A DNA stretch of 41,107 bases, taken from an uncultured Ruminiclostridium sp. Its GTDB lineage: Bacteria; Bacillota; Clostridia; Oscillospirales; Ruminococcaceae. The stretch is from NCBI GenBank assembly GCA_949878745.1, contig CATLBH010000023.1:1-41107 (forward strand), given 5' to 3'. Positions 1-7,956 of this stretch are shown piece by piece; position 1 is the stretch's first letter, and every line of letters begins with the position of its first letter. Both the position numbers and the translations under genes were made by a program. Below the pieces are notes generated by a model. That model was not told where the DNA came from. It saw only the letters and a program-made list of their open reading frames with translations, and made no database searches.

Positions 1-303
1 TTTCCCTCACTCGAAAAAGTTGTTGATAGACTTTGCAATACAATTTGTTCTTTGTCCAAATTTACAATAAAAAGTATTACTGGTAGAGATTGGATTTTAT
101 CGTGTTTTTAAATGGTTATTAGTATTATCGGAAATCGATAGTGGCAATTTTTATAAACTGTATAATGTCGTTAAAATTCGACAAAACGTAAAAAGATAAG
201 CTTTTCAAATCATCTGTACTTTAAAAAATATTATAGACGATATATTTACGGCGAATTATGACAAAAATCGGTACAAGTTTAATTTTAGGACAAAAAACCA
301 TTA
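1..303. other. AT-rich non-coding left end
   Basis: This stretch precedes the stop codon of the first minus-strand gene. It is strongly AT-rich, and I see no convincing gene, RNA or intrinsic terminator in it. An ATTAGTATT string near 113-122 resembles the right end of the palindromic repeats found elsewhere in the window, but I could not find a matching left arm. Confidence 0.5.
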
Positions 304-1449
304 TTATTCCTCGTCCTCCTCCTCGTCCTCCTCTTCGTCGTCATCGTCCGTCTCGCTGTCGTCTCCTATAAAGGCGGCTCTTGAATAGGAGGAATTTTCG
401 AACAGTACGTCCGCAACCGTTTCCAACAGGCTTTGGTACTGCATCTTCTTAATCCATTGTTTGGGCAGTTTTTTTCTTCCGTACCAGACGCCGAGTATTC
501 CTCCCGTTATCGCTCCGCAGGCCGCGCTGTCTCCGTCGTGATTGGCGGAAAGCTCTATGGCGAAGCGGAAGTTGGTCTGGTGGACTATGGCGCTGTATAC
601 TGCTATGGCAAGACAGGAAACGGCGCTGAAGCCGTCACCCAGCTCCGCTATACCGTCCAGAGGATCCACGTCTTCGTTGGCGGCCAGATCTATCGCCGCC
701 TGGAGCATATTGTAGGTGTTTTCGTTGTTGGGATATGCCGCGAGAAGAGCCATGGCGTTGTTTATCGCCTCGTCTACGGATTTATCCGTCATCAGCTCCG
801 CGACTATGGCCGCGTATACGCCGCAGGGAAGATATCCGTCCGGGTGAGAGTGGGTTATGGCGCCGATATCGCAGCCTATTCTGAAAGCCATATCGGGACT
901 TTGTCCGTAAAACAGACCCGCCGACGTAACGCGTTTTACCGCTCCTGCGTCTTTGTTGTTGTTTACGCGCTTGCCTAAGGTTCCGTAACCGTTGTTTTTG
1001 GCTTCGAGAAGCGCGTCTATATTTATGTCGTTAAGCCGTCTGGAGCGTCCCAGCCCCTTTGAGCGCAGAAGCGAGGACATATTGGGGTTTTGCTTTTTAT
1101 CGAAAAGCCATTCGTATTCGGGGCCTGCGATGGTTTTGGTCTGCATATAAAGCCACATCTGATAGGAATAAAAAACATAATTGGCTACCGAAGCGTTTTC
1201 GTCCGAAACATGCTCGTTCTGCGCCCAAAGAATTCCATCGGCCGTGAACAGGGACATCTGTGTGGCTTCGGTAAAAAGGGCGGTTTTTGTTTTTCTGTTA
1301 ACGGCAAGCTCCATTGCGCCTTTTTTCTCAAACGTACCGCATATTTCCTCGAAGTTAAGTTTCATAAGGGGATAGCCGAAGGCGTCGCCGATGGCGCTTC
1401 CTATTATGGCCCCTTCAAATTTATCCATATATTTTTCGGATTTGTTCAT
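304..1449 (-). CDS. ADP-ribosylglycohydrolase family protein
   Basis: This 381-residue protein belongs to the ADP-ribosylglycohydrolase (DraG/ARH) family, cytosolic enzymes that remove ADP-ribose from proteins or small molecules using a dinuclear magnesium site. The N-terminal family signature GAIIGSAIGDAFG (about residues 13-25) is clear. HSHPDG lies near 200-205 and the C-terminal metal-binding motif NHDGDSAACGA starts at residue 303. The start is preceded by AGGTGAG at good spacing; Met8 is an alternative start closer to the usual family N-terminus. The last ~15 residues are almost entirely Asp and Glu (DDDDEEEDEEEDEE), which the family core does not need. No ADP-ribosyltransferase partner is visible nearby, so the substrate is unknown. 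It lies 58 bp downstream of the next minus-strand gene and may be co-transcribed with it. Confidence 0.85.
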   Translation of the reverse strand: MNKSEKYMDKFEGAIIGSAIGDAFGYPLMKLNFEEICGTFEKKGAMELAVNRKTKTALFTEATQMSLFTADGILWAQNEHVSDENASVANYVFYSYQMWLYMQTKTIAGPEYEWLFDKKQNPNMSSLLRSKGLGRSRRLNDINIDALLEAKNNGYGTLGKRVNNNKDAGAVKRVTSAGLFYGQSPDMAFRIGCDIGAITHSHPDGYLPCGVYAAIVAELMTDKSVDEAINNAMALLAAYPNNENTYNMLQAAIDLAANEDVDPLDGIAELGDGFSAVSCLAIAVYSAIVHQTNFRFAIELSANHDGDSAACGAITGGILGVWYGRKKLPKQWIKKMQYQSLLETVADVLFENSSYSRAAFIGDDSETDDDDEEEDEEEDEE

Positions 1450-1507
1450 CTTTTCTACTCACCTGCACAAGTGCGGTTCCTTTCTTTCATATAAATAAGT
1501 TTTATGA

Positions 1508-2974
1508 TCAACGCTTGGTCAAGGGTTTGACGTTCTTTTCCTTTATATCCGCTTTTTGTTTTTTGGCGCGGTGATTGGCTTCGGTTTCGGTCATTTTTTC
1601 AAGCTCGGGAGTGGAATAGGGAATTCTCGGCGTATAATGCCAATCGTGCGTACTTTCGGCGTTGTATATGCTTCTGCAAAAAACGGGAGAGCCTACCATG
1701 GCCAGCAAGTGTTCCAGATAATCATAGTATACCCCAGGAGTCAGCACCGTACGCGGAGCGGTAGTATCGGTACAGGCTTTTCTCACTATTCCGTCCACCA
1801 TCATAACACAGTTGGAGGTGACCGCGAAATAGGTTTTCATTTTTCCGCTTTTGAATTTATAGAAGTTGGAGCCGGTGCAGTTCCACATCTTGCTCCCCCA
1901 ATCGAATACGCTTTCGCCCTTTGCTCCGGGATTTTCCTTAACCATATTGCTCAGAGGTGGATCCCAGGGGTAAACCATTTCCTTTATTTTGGCGATTTCT
2001 TCTTTTACCGCCTGTTTTTGTTTTTCGCTCAGTCTGAAGCCGTAGCTGTATATTTCTCTGGGGGTGGCGGTTACATAAAATCTTACATAAGGCTCTTTTT
2101 TCGCCGCTATGAAAATTCCGTCCCCCACGCCTCCGAAAAGGGATACCGTATCGAGATCGTATGAGCCGTAGGAAAGGACTTCTCCCTCGAAGCATATGTC
2201 GCAGTGCCCCAAGGTGCCCAAACCCTTTTCGCTCACATGGATCATTACCTCCATATCCGGCGGCTCTTCGGTTTCCTTTCCCGCAGGGTAGAAGGTCATA
2301 AGCTCTTTTTTTGCGTTTTCGGGATCGAGTATGTTTTTTCTCCGTCTGGACTTGAGATTTAAAAAGGGAAGTAGTGTGGATAGCAGCGCGGGCATCGGCA
2401 TGGTGACCTTTTTCGTGAATTTGCATCTTATTTTTTCGGGGAGACACTGGAACACGAAATCCGACAGCAGAAACGCGCCGTAAATCACGCAGTAAATACC
2501 CGCCACCACCAAAAAGCTTCTTTTCCCCATACCCGGAACGAATATCATTAGAACGCCGAAAACGATAAAGAATAGGAACAACAGAAGCTCCTTAAACCGT
2601 CCGGGCACATTGTCACGGCGGTCTATCACGTAATCCACAATCTTTATCAGCGCGTTTACGAGAATATACGCGGTAAAAACGATATAAATCGGGACATAGC
2701 CGAAGGCCGGAAGCATCATTACGAATATTCCCGACAATACGTTGAAAAATCCGCCGAACAGGACGTTTCCAACAGCGGCCTTTGAAAGGGTCTTTCTTTT
2801 TAGCGCCGCCGACAGTATAAGTCCCGCGCCCTGAACCGTTATCACGCCGCCGCATATGAGGGAGGCAACGTGAAGCACCACGTCTCCCGCCGACAGGGTG
2901 TAAATCCCCGCCGCGATTATAATAGCGCCCGTTATCAGGCATACAAGAGGGTAAAGCTTCGAGTTTTTGTTCAT
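1508..2974 (-). CDS. DUF308/HdeD-like membrane protein with C-terminal papain-like domain (putative)
   Basis: The 488-residue protein has two parts. Residues ~1-190 contain about six hydrophobic helices in three pairs, with the Gly-rich pattern of DUF308/HdeD-type membrane proteins. Residues ~240-460 are soluble, with the order GHCDICFEGEVLSYG (His257), then YSYGFRLSEKQ, then TSNCVMMVDGI (Cys389), then a TPGVYYDYL segment. His before Cys, each within such contexts, resembles circularly permuted NlpC/P60 or LRAT-like papain folds such as DUF4105. This assignment is inference and no family was verified. The start has an SD (CGGAGAA). It lies between rlmH and the ADP-ribosylglycohydrolase on the same strand. 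A cell-envelope hydrolase or acyltransferase is a reasonable guess, not a demonstrated function. Confidence 0.6.
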   Translation of the reverse strand: MNKNSKLYPLVCLITGAIIIAAGIYTLSAGDVVLHVASLICGGVITVQGAGLILSAALKRKTLSKAAVGNVLFGGFFNVLSGIFVMMLPAFGYVPIYIVFTAYILVNALIKIVDYVIDRRDNVPGRFKELLLFLFFIVFGVLMIFVPGMGKRSFLVVAGIYCVIYGAFLLSDFVFQCLPEKIRCKFTKKVTMPMPALLSTLLPFLNLKSRRRKNILDPENAKKELMTFYPAGKETEEPPDMEVMIHVSEKGLGTLGHCDICFEGEVLSYGSYDLDTVSLFGGVGDGIFIAAKKEPYVRFYVTATPREIYSYGFRLSEKQKQAVKEEIAKIKEMVYPWDPPLSNMVKENPGAKGESVFDWGSKMWNCTGSNFYKFKSGKMKTYFAVTSNCVMMVDGIVRKACTDTTAPRTVLTPGVYYDYLEHLLAMVGSPVFCRSIYNAESTHDWHYTPRIPYSTPELEKMTETEANHRAKKQKADIKEKNVKPLTKR

Positions 2975-3090
2975 TAAAATTCTCCGTATGAACGGATATC
3001 GTTTAAGTAATATCTAAGCAGTATCTGACGGTTTTCGGTTTTTCCGTTTGATATAAACCGCTTGTGTTAAATCGGTCCGACTTTTCGTTT

Positions 3091-3570
3091 TTACTTGTGA
3101 TACCGTCTGTTATTGATAATAGTATACGCTCTGTATATTTGCTCCATCAGCATTACTCTCGCCAGCTGGTGGGGAAAGGTCATTTTAGACATGGAAAGCT
3201 TACGGTGAGAGGATATTTTCAACTTTTCCGAAAGTCCGTAGGAGCTTCCTATTATAAATACAGCCGTTCCGAATCCGCTGAGGGCGGCTTTTTCAAGTTG
3301 TTCGGCAAATTCCGTACTGTTTTTTTGCTCCCCCTCTATACAAAGAGTATAAATATACGCACCCGCTGGCAATTTTTTAATAAGCTTTTGCCCTTCTTTT
3401 TCAAGGGCAAGGGCTACTTCCGTTTCCGAAGGGTCGTCGGACAGCCGCTCCGCTTCTATTTCCTCCACGGTAATGCGGCAGAAGGCGGACAGTCTTTTTT
3501 CGTATTCCTTACAGGCTTCTTTCAGGTAATTTTCCTTGAGTTTTCCTACGCAAAGTAATATTATATTCAT
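3091..3570 (-). CDS. rlmH: 23S rRNA (pseudouridine1915-N3)-methyltransferase RlmH
   Basis: RlmH (SPOUT superfamily, knotted fold) methylates pseudouridine 1915 in helix 69 of 23S rRNA on the assembled 70S ribosome, using S-adenosylmethionine. The predicted protein of 159 residues has the usual family length. It carries the N-terminal MNIILLCVGKLKE, the SAM-loop region FIIGSSYGLSE and the C-terminal signature LARVMLMEQIYRAY followed by NNRRYHK. The ATG at 3568-3570 was preferred over an upstream in-frame TTG at 3579 because it gives the canonical N-terminus. No strong Shine-Dalgarno sequence precedes either start. It lies 69 bp downstream of the D,D-carboxypeptidase gene on the same strand. 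Confidence 0.96.
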   Translation of the reverse strand: MNIILLCVGKLKENYLKEACKEYEKRLSAFCRITVEEIEAERLSDDPSETEVALALEKEGQKLIKKLPAGAYIYTLCIEGEQKNSTEFAEQLEKAALSGFGTAVFIIGSSYGLSEKLKISSHRKLSMSKMTFPHQLARVMLMEQIYRAYTIINNRRYHK

Positions 3571-3639
3571 ATTAAACAATTTGTCGAATTTTGTAAAGGG
3601 TTGGATTTATTCACGGTTAGATTTATCCGGGGTATTGTA

Positions 3640-5058
3640 TTAGCGGCCGGCGTTTTTTCTCCTGCGGAGTCTTTCGTTCCGTCTTGCCTCCTGTATCAGC
3701 TTTCTGCGTCGTATGGTCATAAGCACGATATTCAGAAGGATACAGGCGAGCAGCAGCATCAGCAGCGGTGAGAACCATGAGGTTTCGGTGAGCGATTTCG
3801 CTCTGTCGGCAAGATAGGCGATCTGTGAGCGTTCTATGGATTTCGCCGCCACCAGATCCACGGTTTTTACCACCTCGCCTTGGTACACAATATCCATTTT
3901 TCCCAGTATTTCTCCCTTTTTTACGGGAGCAATTACCTCGTCGAAAAGCAAGGTTCTTTTTCTTTGAACGGGGCCGTTTTTATCCTCCGCCAAATCGGAG
4001 GGGATAATGGTGGTGAAGTCGGAATCGGCCACAAGCTGTATACGATCCTCTTCTCCCTGAAGCACGTCAAGCTCGGTGCATATCTCTCCCTTGGATATTA
4101 CTTCCTGATAAATAAAGCTTTTATATGCCCATTCGTATAAATTGTAATGATCCAAAGCACTGTATTGATACTGTTCGCCGGAATCGTTGAAAAAGGGAGC
4201 CTGCATTGTAACAAGAAGGTAGGTGTAACCGTTTTTCTGAGCGGTGGTAACAAGGCACCGTAAGCCGGGGTGAGTTCCCGTTTCGTCGTAGTATTCGTTA
4301 ATGCTCCCCGTTTTTATGCCGTGAACGTATTCCAGGTAAAAATCGGAGCTGGGTTTTATAAGCTGGTTAGTGGTGAACATGGTATATCCCTCGGGATTAT
4401 GAACGTTGGGCGGAAAGTCGTAGCTGTAGGTATCGCATATCTCCATAAAGCCGGGAACGCGGTCGTAGGCGTATCTTGAAATAAGGTACATATCGTAGGG
4501 GGTGGAGTAGTTTTCCGGCTCCCAGAGACCGTGGGCATTTGAAAAATGAGTGCCAGTACAGCCCAACCGCTTGGCGGTGGCGTTCATTAGGGCGGTAAAG
4601 TTCTCTATGCTGCCGCACAGGTTAAGGGCGAGTATGTTGGCGGCTTCGCAGGCGGAAACCAACATAAGGGCGTAAAGGCAGTCGCGGTAGGTAAGATTGG
4701 TTTGTCCCGCTTCAAATGCGGCGTCGGAGACTCCCGCTTTATTGGGATCGCCCTCCCAGAACTCGTTTGTGGAGTCATAGCCTACCCTTACCGAGGAATC
4801 CAAGTCGGGACAATTTTCAAGCACCACTATCGCCGTCATTATTTTGGTGATGGAAGCGGGGTAAAAACGTTTGTTCTCGTTTTTGGCGTAAATGACCACG
4901 TCGGTGTCCAGATTTACCATATAAACTCCTTCGCTGTAAATCTTGTCAACCACGGGAACAAAATCCGCACTTACGGTCAGGTGGGTCGAAAATTGTATGA
5001 TAAAAGCAAAAATTAACAGAAAAGCTAAAATGCTCTTATTTTTTTTAACATATCGCAT
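3640..5058 (-). CDS. D-alanyl-D-alanine carboxypeptidase (peptidase S11, DacF/PBP5-like)
   Basis: This is a low-molecular-weight penicillin-binding protein that trims the terminal D-Ala from peptidoglycan stem peptides outside the membrane. The 472-residue product has an N-terminal signal or anchor helix (about residues 8-30). The S11 motifs are SITK with catalytic Ser69 and Lys72, a second motif at residue 135 reading S-A-C instead of the textbook S-x-N, and KTG at 249. A C-terminal stalk domain follows, then a transmembrane helix near 437-457 and a very basic cytoplasmic tail. I recall the S-A-C variant from clostridial homologues, so it need not mean inactivity. The gene starts with ATG after an AGGAG site that overlaps a promoter pointing the other way towards metY. 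Confidence 0.92.
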   Translation of the reverse strand: MRYVKKNKSILAFLLIFAFIIQFSTHLTVSADFVPVVDKIYSEGVYMVNLDTDVVIYAKNENKRFYPASITKIMTAIVVLENCPDLDSSVRVGYDSTNEFWEGDPNKAGVSDAAFEAGQTNLTYRDCLYALMLVSACEAANILALNLCGSIENFTALMNATAKRLGCTGTHFSNAHGLWEPENYSTPYDMYLISRYAYDRVPGFMEICDTYSYDFPPNVHNPEGYTMFTTNQLIKPSSDFYLEYVHGIKTGSINEYYDETGTHPGLRCLVTTAQKNGYTYLLVTMQAPFFNDSGEQYQYSALDHYNLYEWAYKSFIYQEVISKGEICTELDVLQGEEDRIQLVADSDFTTIIPSDLAEDKNGPVQRKRTLLFDEVIAPVKKGEILGKMDIVYQGEVVKTVDLVAAKSIERSQIAYLADRAKSLTETSWFSPLLMLLLACILLNIVLMTIRRRKLIQEARRNERLRRRKNAGR

Positions 5059-5059
5059 A

Positions 5060-5088
5060 TGGACAAAACTCCTTTTTTAGGGTATAAT
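5060..5088 (+). promoter_or_regulatory. Predicted sigma-A promoter of metY, overlapping the dacF-like leader
   Basis: TGGACA (5060-5065), a 17-bp spacer and TATAAT (5083-5088) form a near-consensus plus-strand promoter. It overlaps the ribosome binding site of the divergent carboxypeptidase gene and would give metY a leader of about 190 nt. Confidence 0.6.
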
Positions 5089-5094
5089 ATAAGT

Positions 5095-5287
5095 CGAGGC
5101 TTTTTCGGTATACATACCCGATTCCGATCAAGCCGTTATAGCTGATACTATTATACCAAATCGGAGGGAAAAGTTAAAGCCCTAAATTGAAAATTTATGA
5201 AAAATTTCACAATTCCTGTAAAAATCACGATGTTCATCTCAATTTTATATATGAACAAATATAGAAAAAGAAAGGAAAACACAAAAA
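5095..5287 (+). promoter_or_regulatory. Structured 5' leader of metY
   Basis: The leader can fold with GGCTTT (near 5097) pairing with AAAGCC (near 5177) around an inner CCGATT/AATCGG helix. The conserved cores of the SAM-I riboswitch or of a T-box are not visible, so the regulatory class is unknown. The metY SD is AAAGGAAA about 10 nt before the ATG. Confidence 0.3.
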
Positions 5288-6571
5288 ATGGAAAAGGACT
5301 ATTTGTTTGACACCAAGGTGATACAGTCGGGGTACGACGGGGATCCCGCTACCCATTCAATGGTGCCGCCCCTTTACATTACCAACGCCTACTCTTTTGA
5401 CAGCACCGAACACGCGAAGCGCCTGTTCGAGCTGTCGGAGCCGGGGAACATTTACAGTCGTCTCCAGAATCCCACCTGTGAGTTTTTCGAGAAGAAGGTT
5501 GCCGATCTTGACGGGGGAGTGGGGGCGCTGTCCTTCGCTTCGGGGCATGCGGCCATTTTCAACACCGTGGTCAATCTCTGTCAGGAGGGGGACGAGGTGG
5601 TAAGCTCCATAAACATTTACGGCGGCGCGGTGAATATGCTGGGGGTATCGCTGAAAAGGCTGGGAATTAACGTAAAGTTTGTGGATCCCGACGATTTTGA
5701 GGCATGGGAAAAGGCCATTACGGACAGGACAAGACTTTTGTTCACCGAGATAGTGGGAAATCCCAACGTGAACGTCGCCGATCTTGAAAAAATAGCGGAG
5801 ATCGCTCACAGTCACGGCATACCCTTCGCGGCGGACAGCACCTTCACAACGCCTTACCTTTGCCGCCCCATAGAATTCGGCGCGGATTTCGTAATACACA
5901 GCGCCACAAAATTCCTGGCGGGTCACGGCACGGTAATGGCGGGGGTGGTAGTGGACAGCGGACGTTTTAAATTTAAGGACAACCCTCGGTTCCCGCTTTA
6001 CAATGCCCCTGACCCTTCATATCACGGAGTGGTATTCGCCGACTTAGGGGAAAGCGCCTTTATTTTAAGATTAAGAGCGCTTATAACAAGGGATTTCGGA
6101 GCCTGTCTCTCTCCCTTTAACGCGTATATGGGAATTATCGGAATCGAGACGCTGTCTCTGAGAATGGCGAGACACTGTGAAAACGCGTTGGCGGCGGCGG
6201 AATTTTTGGAGTCAAGGAGCGAGGTGGAAAAGGTCAACCACCCGATGCTCAAAAGCAGCAAATATTATCAGCGGGCGCAGAAGTACATACCCAAGGGAGC
6301 GGGAGGAGTTTTCACCTTCGAGCTTAAGGGCGGAAGGGAAGCGGGAGCCAGGTTTATGGATAGCCTTAAGCTTCTTAAAATAGTGGCCAACGTGGGGGAC
6401 GTAAGGTCTATGGTTATCCACCCCGCCACCACCACCCACTCGCAGCTCACCGCAGAGCAGCTTAAGCAAAGCGGTATAAGCGAAAACACCGTAAGGCTTT
6501 CCATCGGTCTCGAGGACAAGGCGGACATAATCGCAGATCTGGAACAGGCGCTCGATAAAACAAAAAGGTAA
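5288..6571 (+). CDS. metY: O-acetylhomoserine aminocarboxypropyltransferase / sulfhydrylase
   Basis: This PLP-dependent enzyme of the Cys/Met metabolism family converts O-acetylhomoserine plus sulfide (or methanethiol) to homocysteine (or methionine) in the cytosol. The 427-residue length matches MetY rather than the shorter cystathionine synthases. Visible features are the N-terminal THSMVPPLY, YSRLQNPT (phosphate and substrate contacts), SFASGHAAI, ADSTFTTPYLCRP and the PLP-lysine motif SATKFLAGHGT with Lys208. The C-terminal HPATTTHSQL is the typical substrate-carboxylate region. It has its own predicted promoter and a long leader, and it begins a plus-strand run with two small downstream genes that have no obvious methionine link. 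Confidence 0.93.
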   Translation: MEKDYLFDTKVIQSGYDGDPATHSMVPPLYITNAYSFDSTEHAKRLFELSEPGNIYSRLQNPTCEFFEKKVADLDGGVGALSFASGHAAIFNTVVNLCQEGDEVVSSINIYGGAVNMLGVSLKRLGINVKFVDPDDFEAWEKAITDRTRLLFTEIVGNPNVNVADLEKIAEIAHSHGIPFAADSTFTTPYLCRPIEFGADFVIHSATKFLAGHGTVMAGVVVDSGRFKFKDNPRFPLYNAPDPSYHGVVFADLGESAFILRLRALITRDFGACLSPFNAYMGIIGIETLSLRMARHCENALAAAEFLESRSEVEKVNHPMLKSSKYYQRAQKYIPKGAGGVFTFELKGGREAGARFMDSLKLLKIVANVGDVRSMVIHPATTTHSQLTAEQLKQSGISENTVRLSIGLEDKADIIADLEQALDKTKR

Positions 6572-6591
6572 GGGAGTGAACCGGTTAAAAA

Positions 6592-7311
6592 ATGATACTT
6601 ATAACAGGCGACACCCATGGAGATATGACAAGGTTTTCGGCAAAGCAGATAAAATCGCTTAAAAAGAACGATACTCTTATTATATGCGGAGATTTCGGCT
6701 TTATCTGGGACGGCTCGAAGGCGGAAAAGCACAGGCTTAAGCAGCTGGGGCGCAAAAAGTACAACATACTTTTCGTGGAAGGCGTTCACGAAAATTTCGA
6801 GGAGCTTCATAAGTACGAGACCGAGGAATGGTGCGGCGGTATGACCCGCAGGATAAGCGGGAACTTAAGACAGCTGCTTCGGGGTCAGGTCTACGAAATA
6901 GACGGGAGAAAGTTTTTTTCCTTTGGCGGCGGCAGGAGCGAGGAGAACGACACGTATCTCAATCCTTCGGACAAGGCGGCGGAAAGCCGATGGCGAATGG
7001 AGATACCCACCGACGAGGAGCTGGAGGAGGGATTAAGAAACCTTGAAAAGCACGGGAATCAGGTGGATTACATAGTGAGCTATGAGCCGCCGGCCAAGAT
7101 AAGCGAGTTTTTAAACCTGGGGAAAACTGACAGGAACCATATAAACACTTATTTTGAACAGATTCGCGAAAAAACCGAGTTTGTCCGCTGGTTTTTCGGA
7201 AGGCATCATATTAACAAGCTTATACCGCCCAAGTATTACGCGGTATTTGACGGCGTTGTGGACGCGGAGGAGGACCCCAAGCCCGTAAACGCGCTGAAAA
7301 AGGTAAAATAA
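6592..7311 (+). CDS. Metallophosphoesterase-like protein with degenerate metal site
   Basis: This 239-residue protein has the start of a calcineurin-like phosphoesterase: MILITGDTHGD (Asp7, His9) and ICGDFGFIWDG (Asp near 34). The later ligands are altered. The GNHE position reads GVHENF, the S-H-T position reads SYEPP and the G-H-x-H position reads GRHHINK. In standard family members these Asn and His residues bind the two metals, so the enzyme may have changed or lost activity. It starts 20 bp after metY with a GGGAG ribosome binding site and is probably co-transcribed with it. A role in nucleotide or RNA metabolism is only possible, not supported. Confidence 0.75.
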   Translation: MILITGDTHGDMTRFSAKQIKSLKKNDTLIICGDFGFIWDGSKAEKHRLKQLGRKKYNILFVEGVHENFEELHKYETEEWCGGMTRRISGNLRQLLRGQVYEIDGRKFFSFGGGRSEENDTYLNPSDKAAESRWRMEIPTDEELEEGLRNLEKHGNQVDYIVSYEPPAKISEFLNLGKTDRNHINTYFEQIREKTEFVRWFFGRHHINKLIPPKYYAVFDGVVDAEEDPKPVNALKKVK

Positions 7312-7338
7312 AGAAGACGAAAGGAAGGAAAAAATAAA

Positions 7339-7578
7339 ATGGCAGGAGAATTCAAGTTTGAAATAACCAAGGAGTTGGGGGTTATTTCGGAAAACTCAAA
7401 GGGCTGGCGCAAGGAGTTTAATATGGTCAGCTGGAACGAAAGGGAGCCTAAGTACGATATAAGAGAGTGGTCCCCCGATCATGAGAGAATGGGGAAGGGG
7501 GTAAGTCTTACCGAGGAAGAGCTGGCGACTCTGGAGGAGCTTATACGCGACAGGGATTCGGAGGATAGCTTTGAGTAA
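7339..7578 (+). CDS. YdbC/PC4-like single-stranded nucleic-acid-binding protein
   Basis: The 79-residue acidic protein resembles YdbC-type bacterial homologues of the PC4 transcriptional coactivator, small dimers that bind single-stranded DNA through a curved beta sheet. The core reads WRKEFNMVSWNEREPKYDIREW, then SPDHERMGKGVSLTEEEL, matching the beta-strand plus terminal helix layout of PC4 domains. It has a strong SD (AAGGAAGG) and lies 27 bp after the preceding gene, ending the metY run. The cellular role of bacterial family members is poorly defined; DNA repair or transcription is possible. Confidence 0.8.
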   Translation: MAGEFKFEITKELGVISENSKGWRKEFNMVSWNEREPKYDIREWSPDHERMGKGVSLTEEELATLEELIRDRDSEDSFE

Positions 7579-7673
7579 TGCGGTTTCAGAATAATACTGA
7601 GGGATAAATCCGGGATTCGGAATGGCTTCGCAAAAAAAGGAAAAAGCGTCCGAGCCGCGCGTTGTTCTTTTCA

Positions 7674-7727
7674 CTTCCTTTTCGGAGCTCGAAAAGGAAG
7701 CAGGCAGTGGGACAAAGTCCCACTGCC
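7674..7727. repeat. Two adjacent 11-bp-stem hairpins
   Basis: CTTCCTTTTCG (7674-7684) pairs with CGAAAAGGAAG (7690-7700). Two bases later GGCAGTGGGAC (7703-7713) pairs across an AAA loop with GTCCCACTGCC (7717-7727). Both stems are perfect. Neither is followed by a clean T-run, so they are not classical terminators. Confidence 0.7.
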
Positions 7728-7774
7728 GCCGCTAAAAAACAACTTTATAAGTCAGTCGCGTAAAAACCGGCGTT

Positions 7775-7827
7775 ATACTAATCTTTGGTCAACATTTTTT
7801 GTCTATAATCTGACCAAAGATTAGTAT
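7775..7827. repeat. ATACTAAT-family palindrome, copy A (53 bp)
   Basis: A perfect 17-bp inverted repeat (7775-7791 with 7811-7827) begins ATACTAATC and ends GATTAGTAT, with a 19-base loop. The whole 53-bp sequence, loop included, is identical to 34502-34554. Confidence 0.9.
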
Positions 7828-7875
7828 TAGAAGCAAGCGAAGCGCTGCTTCCGGAAAAAAGAAAAATTTTACGTT

Positions 7876-7920
7876 AAAAACCCGTTAAAGCCATTTTACA
7901 ATGAGCTTTAACGGGTTTTT
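7876..7920. terminator. Bidirectional intrinsic terminator
   Basis: A perfect 16-bp inverted repeat (7876-7891 with 7905-7920) reads AAAAACCCGTTAAAGC and its complement, giving T-runs on both strands. It suits the convergent ends of the ydbC-like and HD-domain genes. Confidence 0.85.
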
Positions 7921-7956
7921 ATAATGTAAGTTTATTTTTCTGTCTTTGTTATCGGC

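Larger units (their letters stand above)
7579..7956. other. Intergenic hairpin cluster between convergent genes
   Basis: This 378-bp gap between the plus-strand ydbC-like gene and the minus-strand HD gene contains no credible ORF. It holds four palindromes in a row: 7674-7700 and 7703-7727 (each with a perfect 11-bp stem), the ATACTAAT-type repeat at 7775-7827, and the bidirectional terminator at 7876-7920. Confidence 0.7.

Noticed and set aside
60-130. Possible ATACTAAT-family repeat at the left end
   Set aside because: Only the ATTAGTATT end is present; no complementary arm was found.
5095-5287. SAM-I riboswitch or T-box before metY
   Set aside because: The conserved core sequences of these classes are not present, although the leader has some pairing potential.
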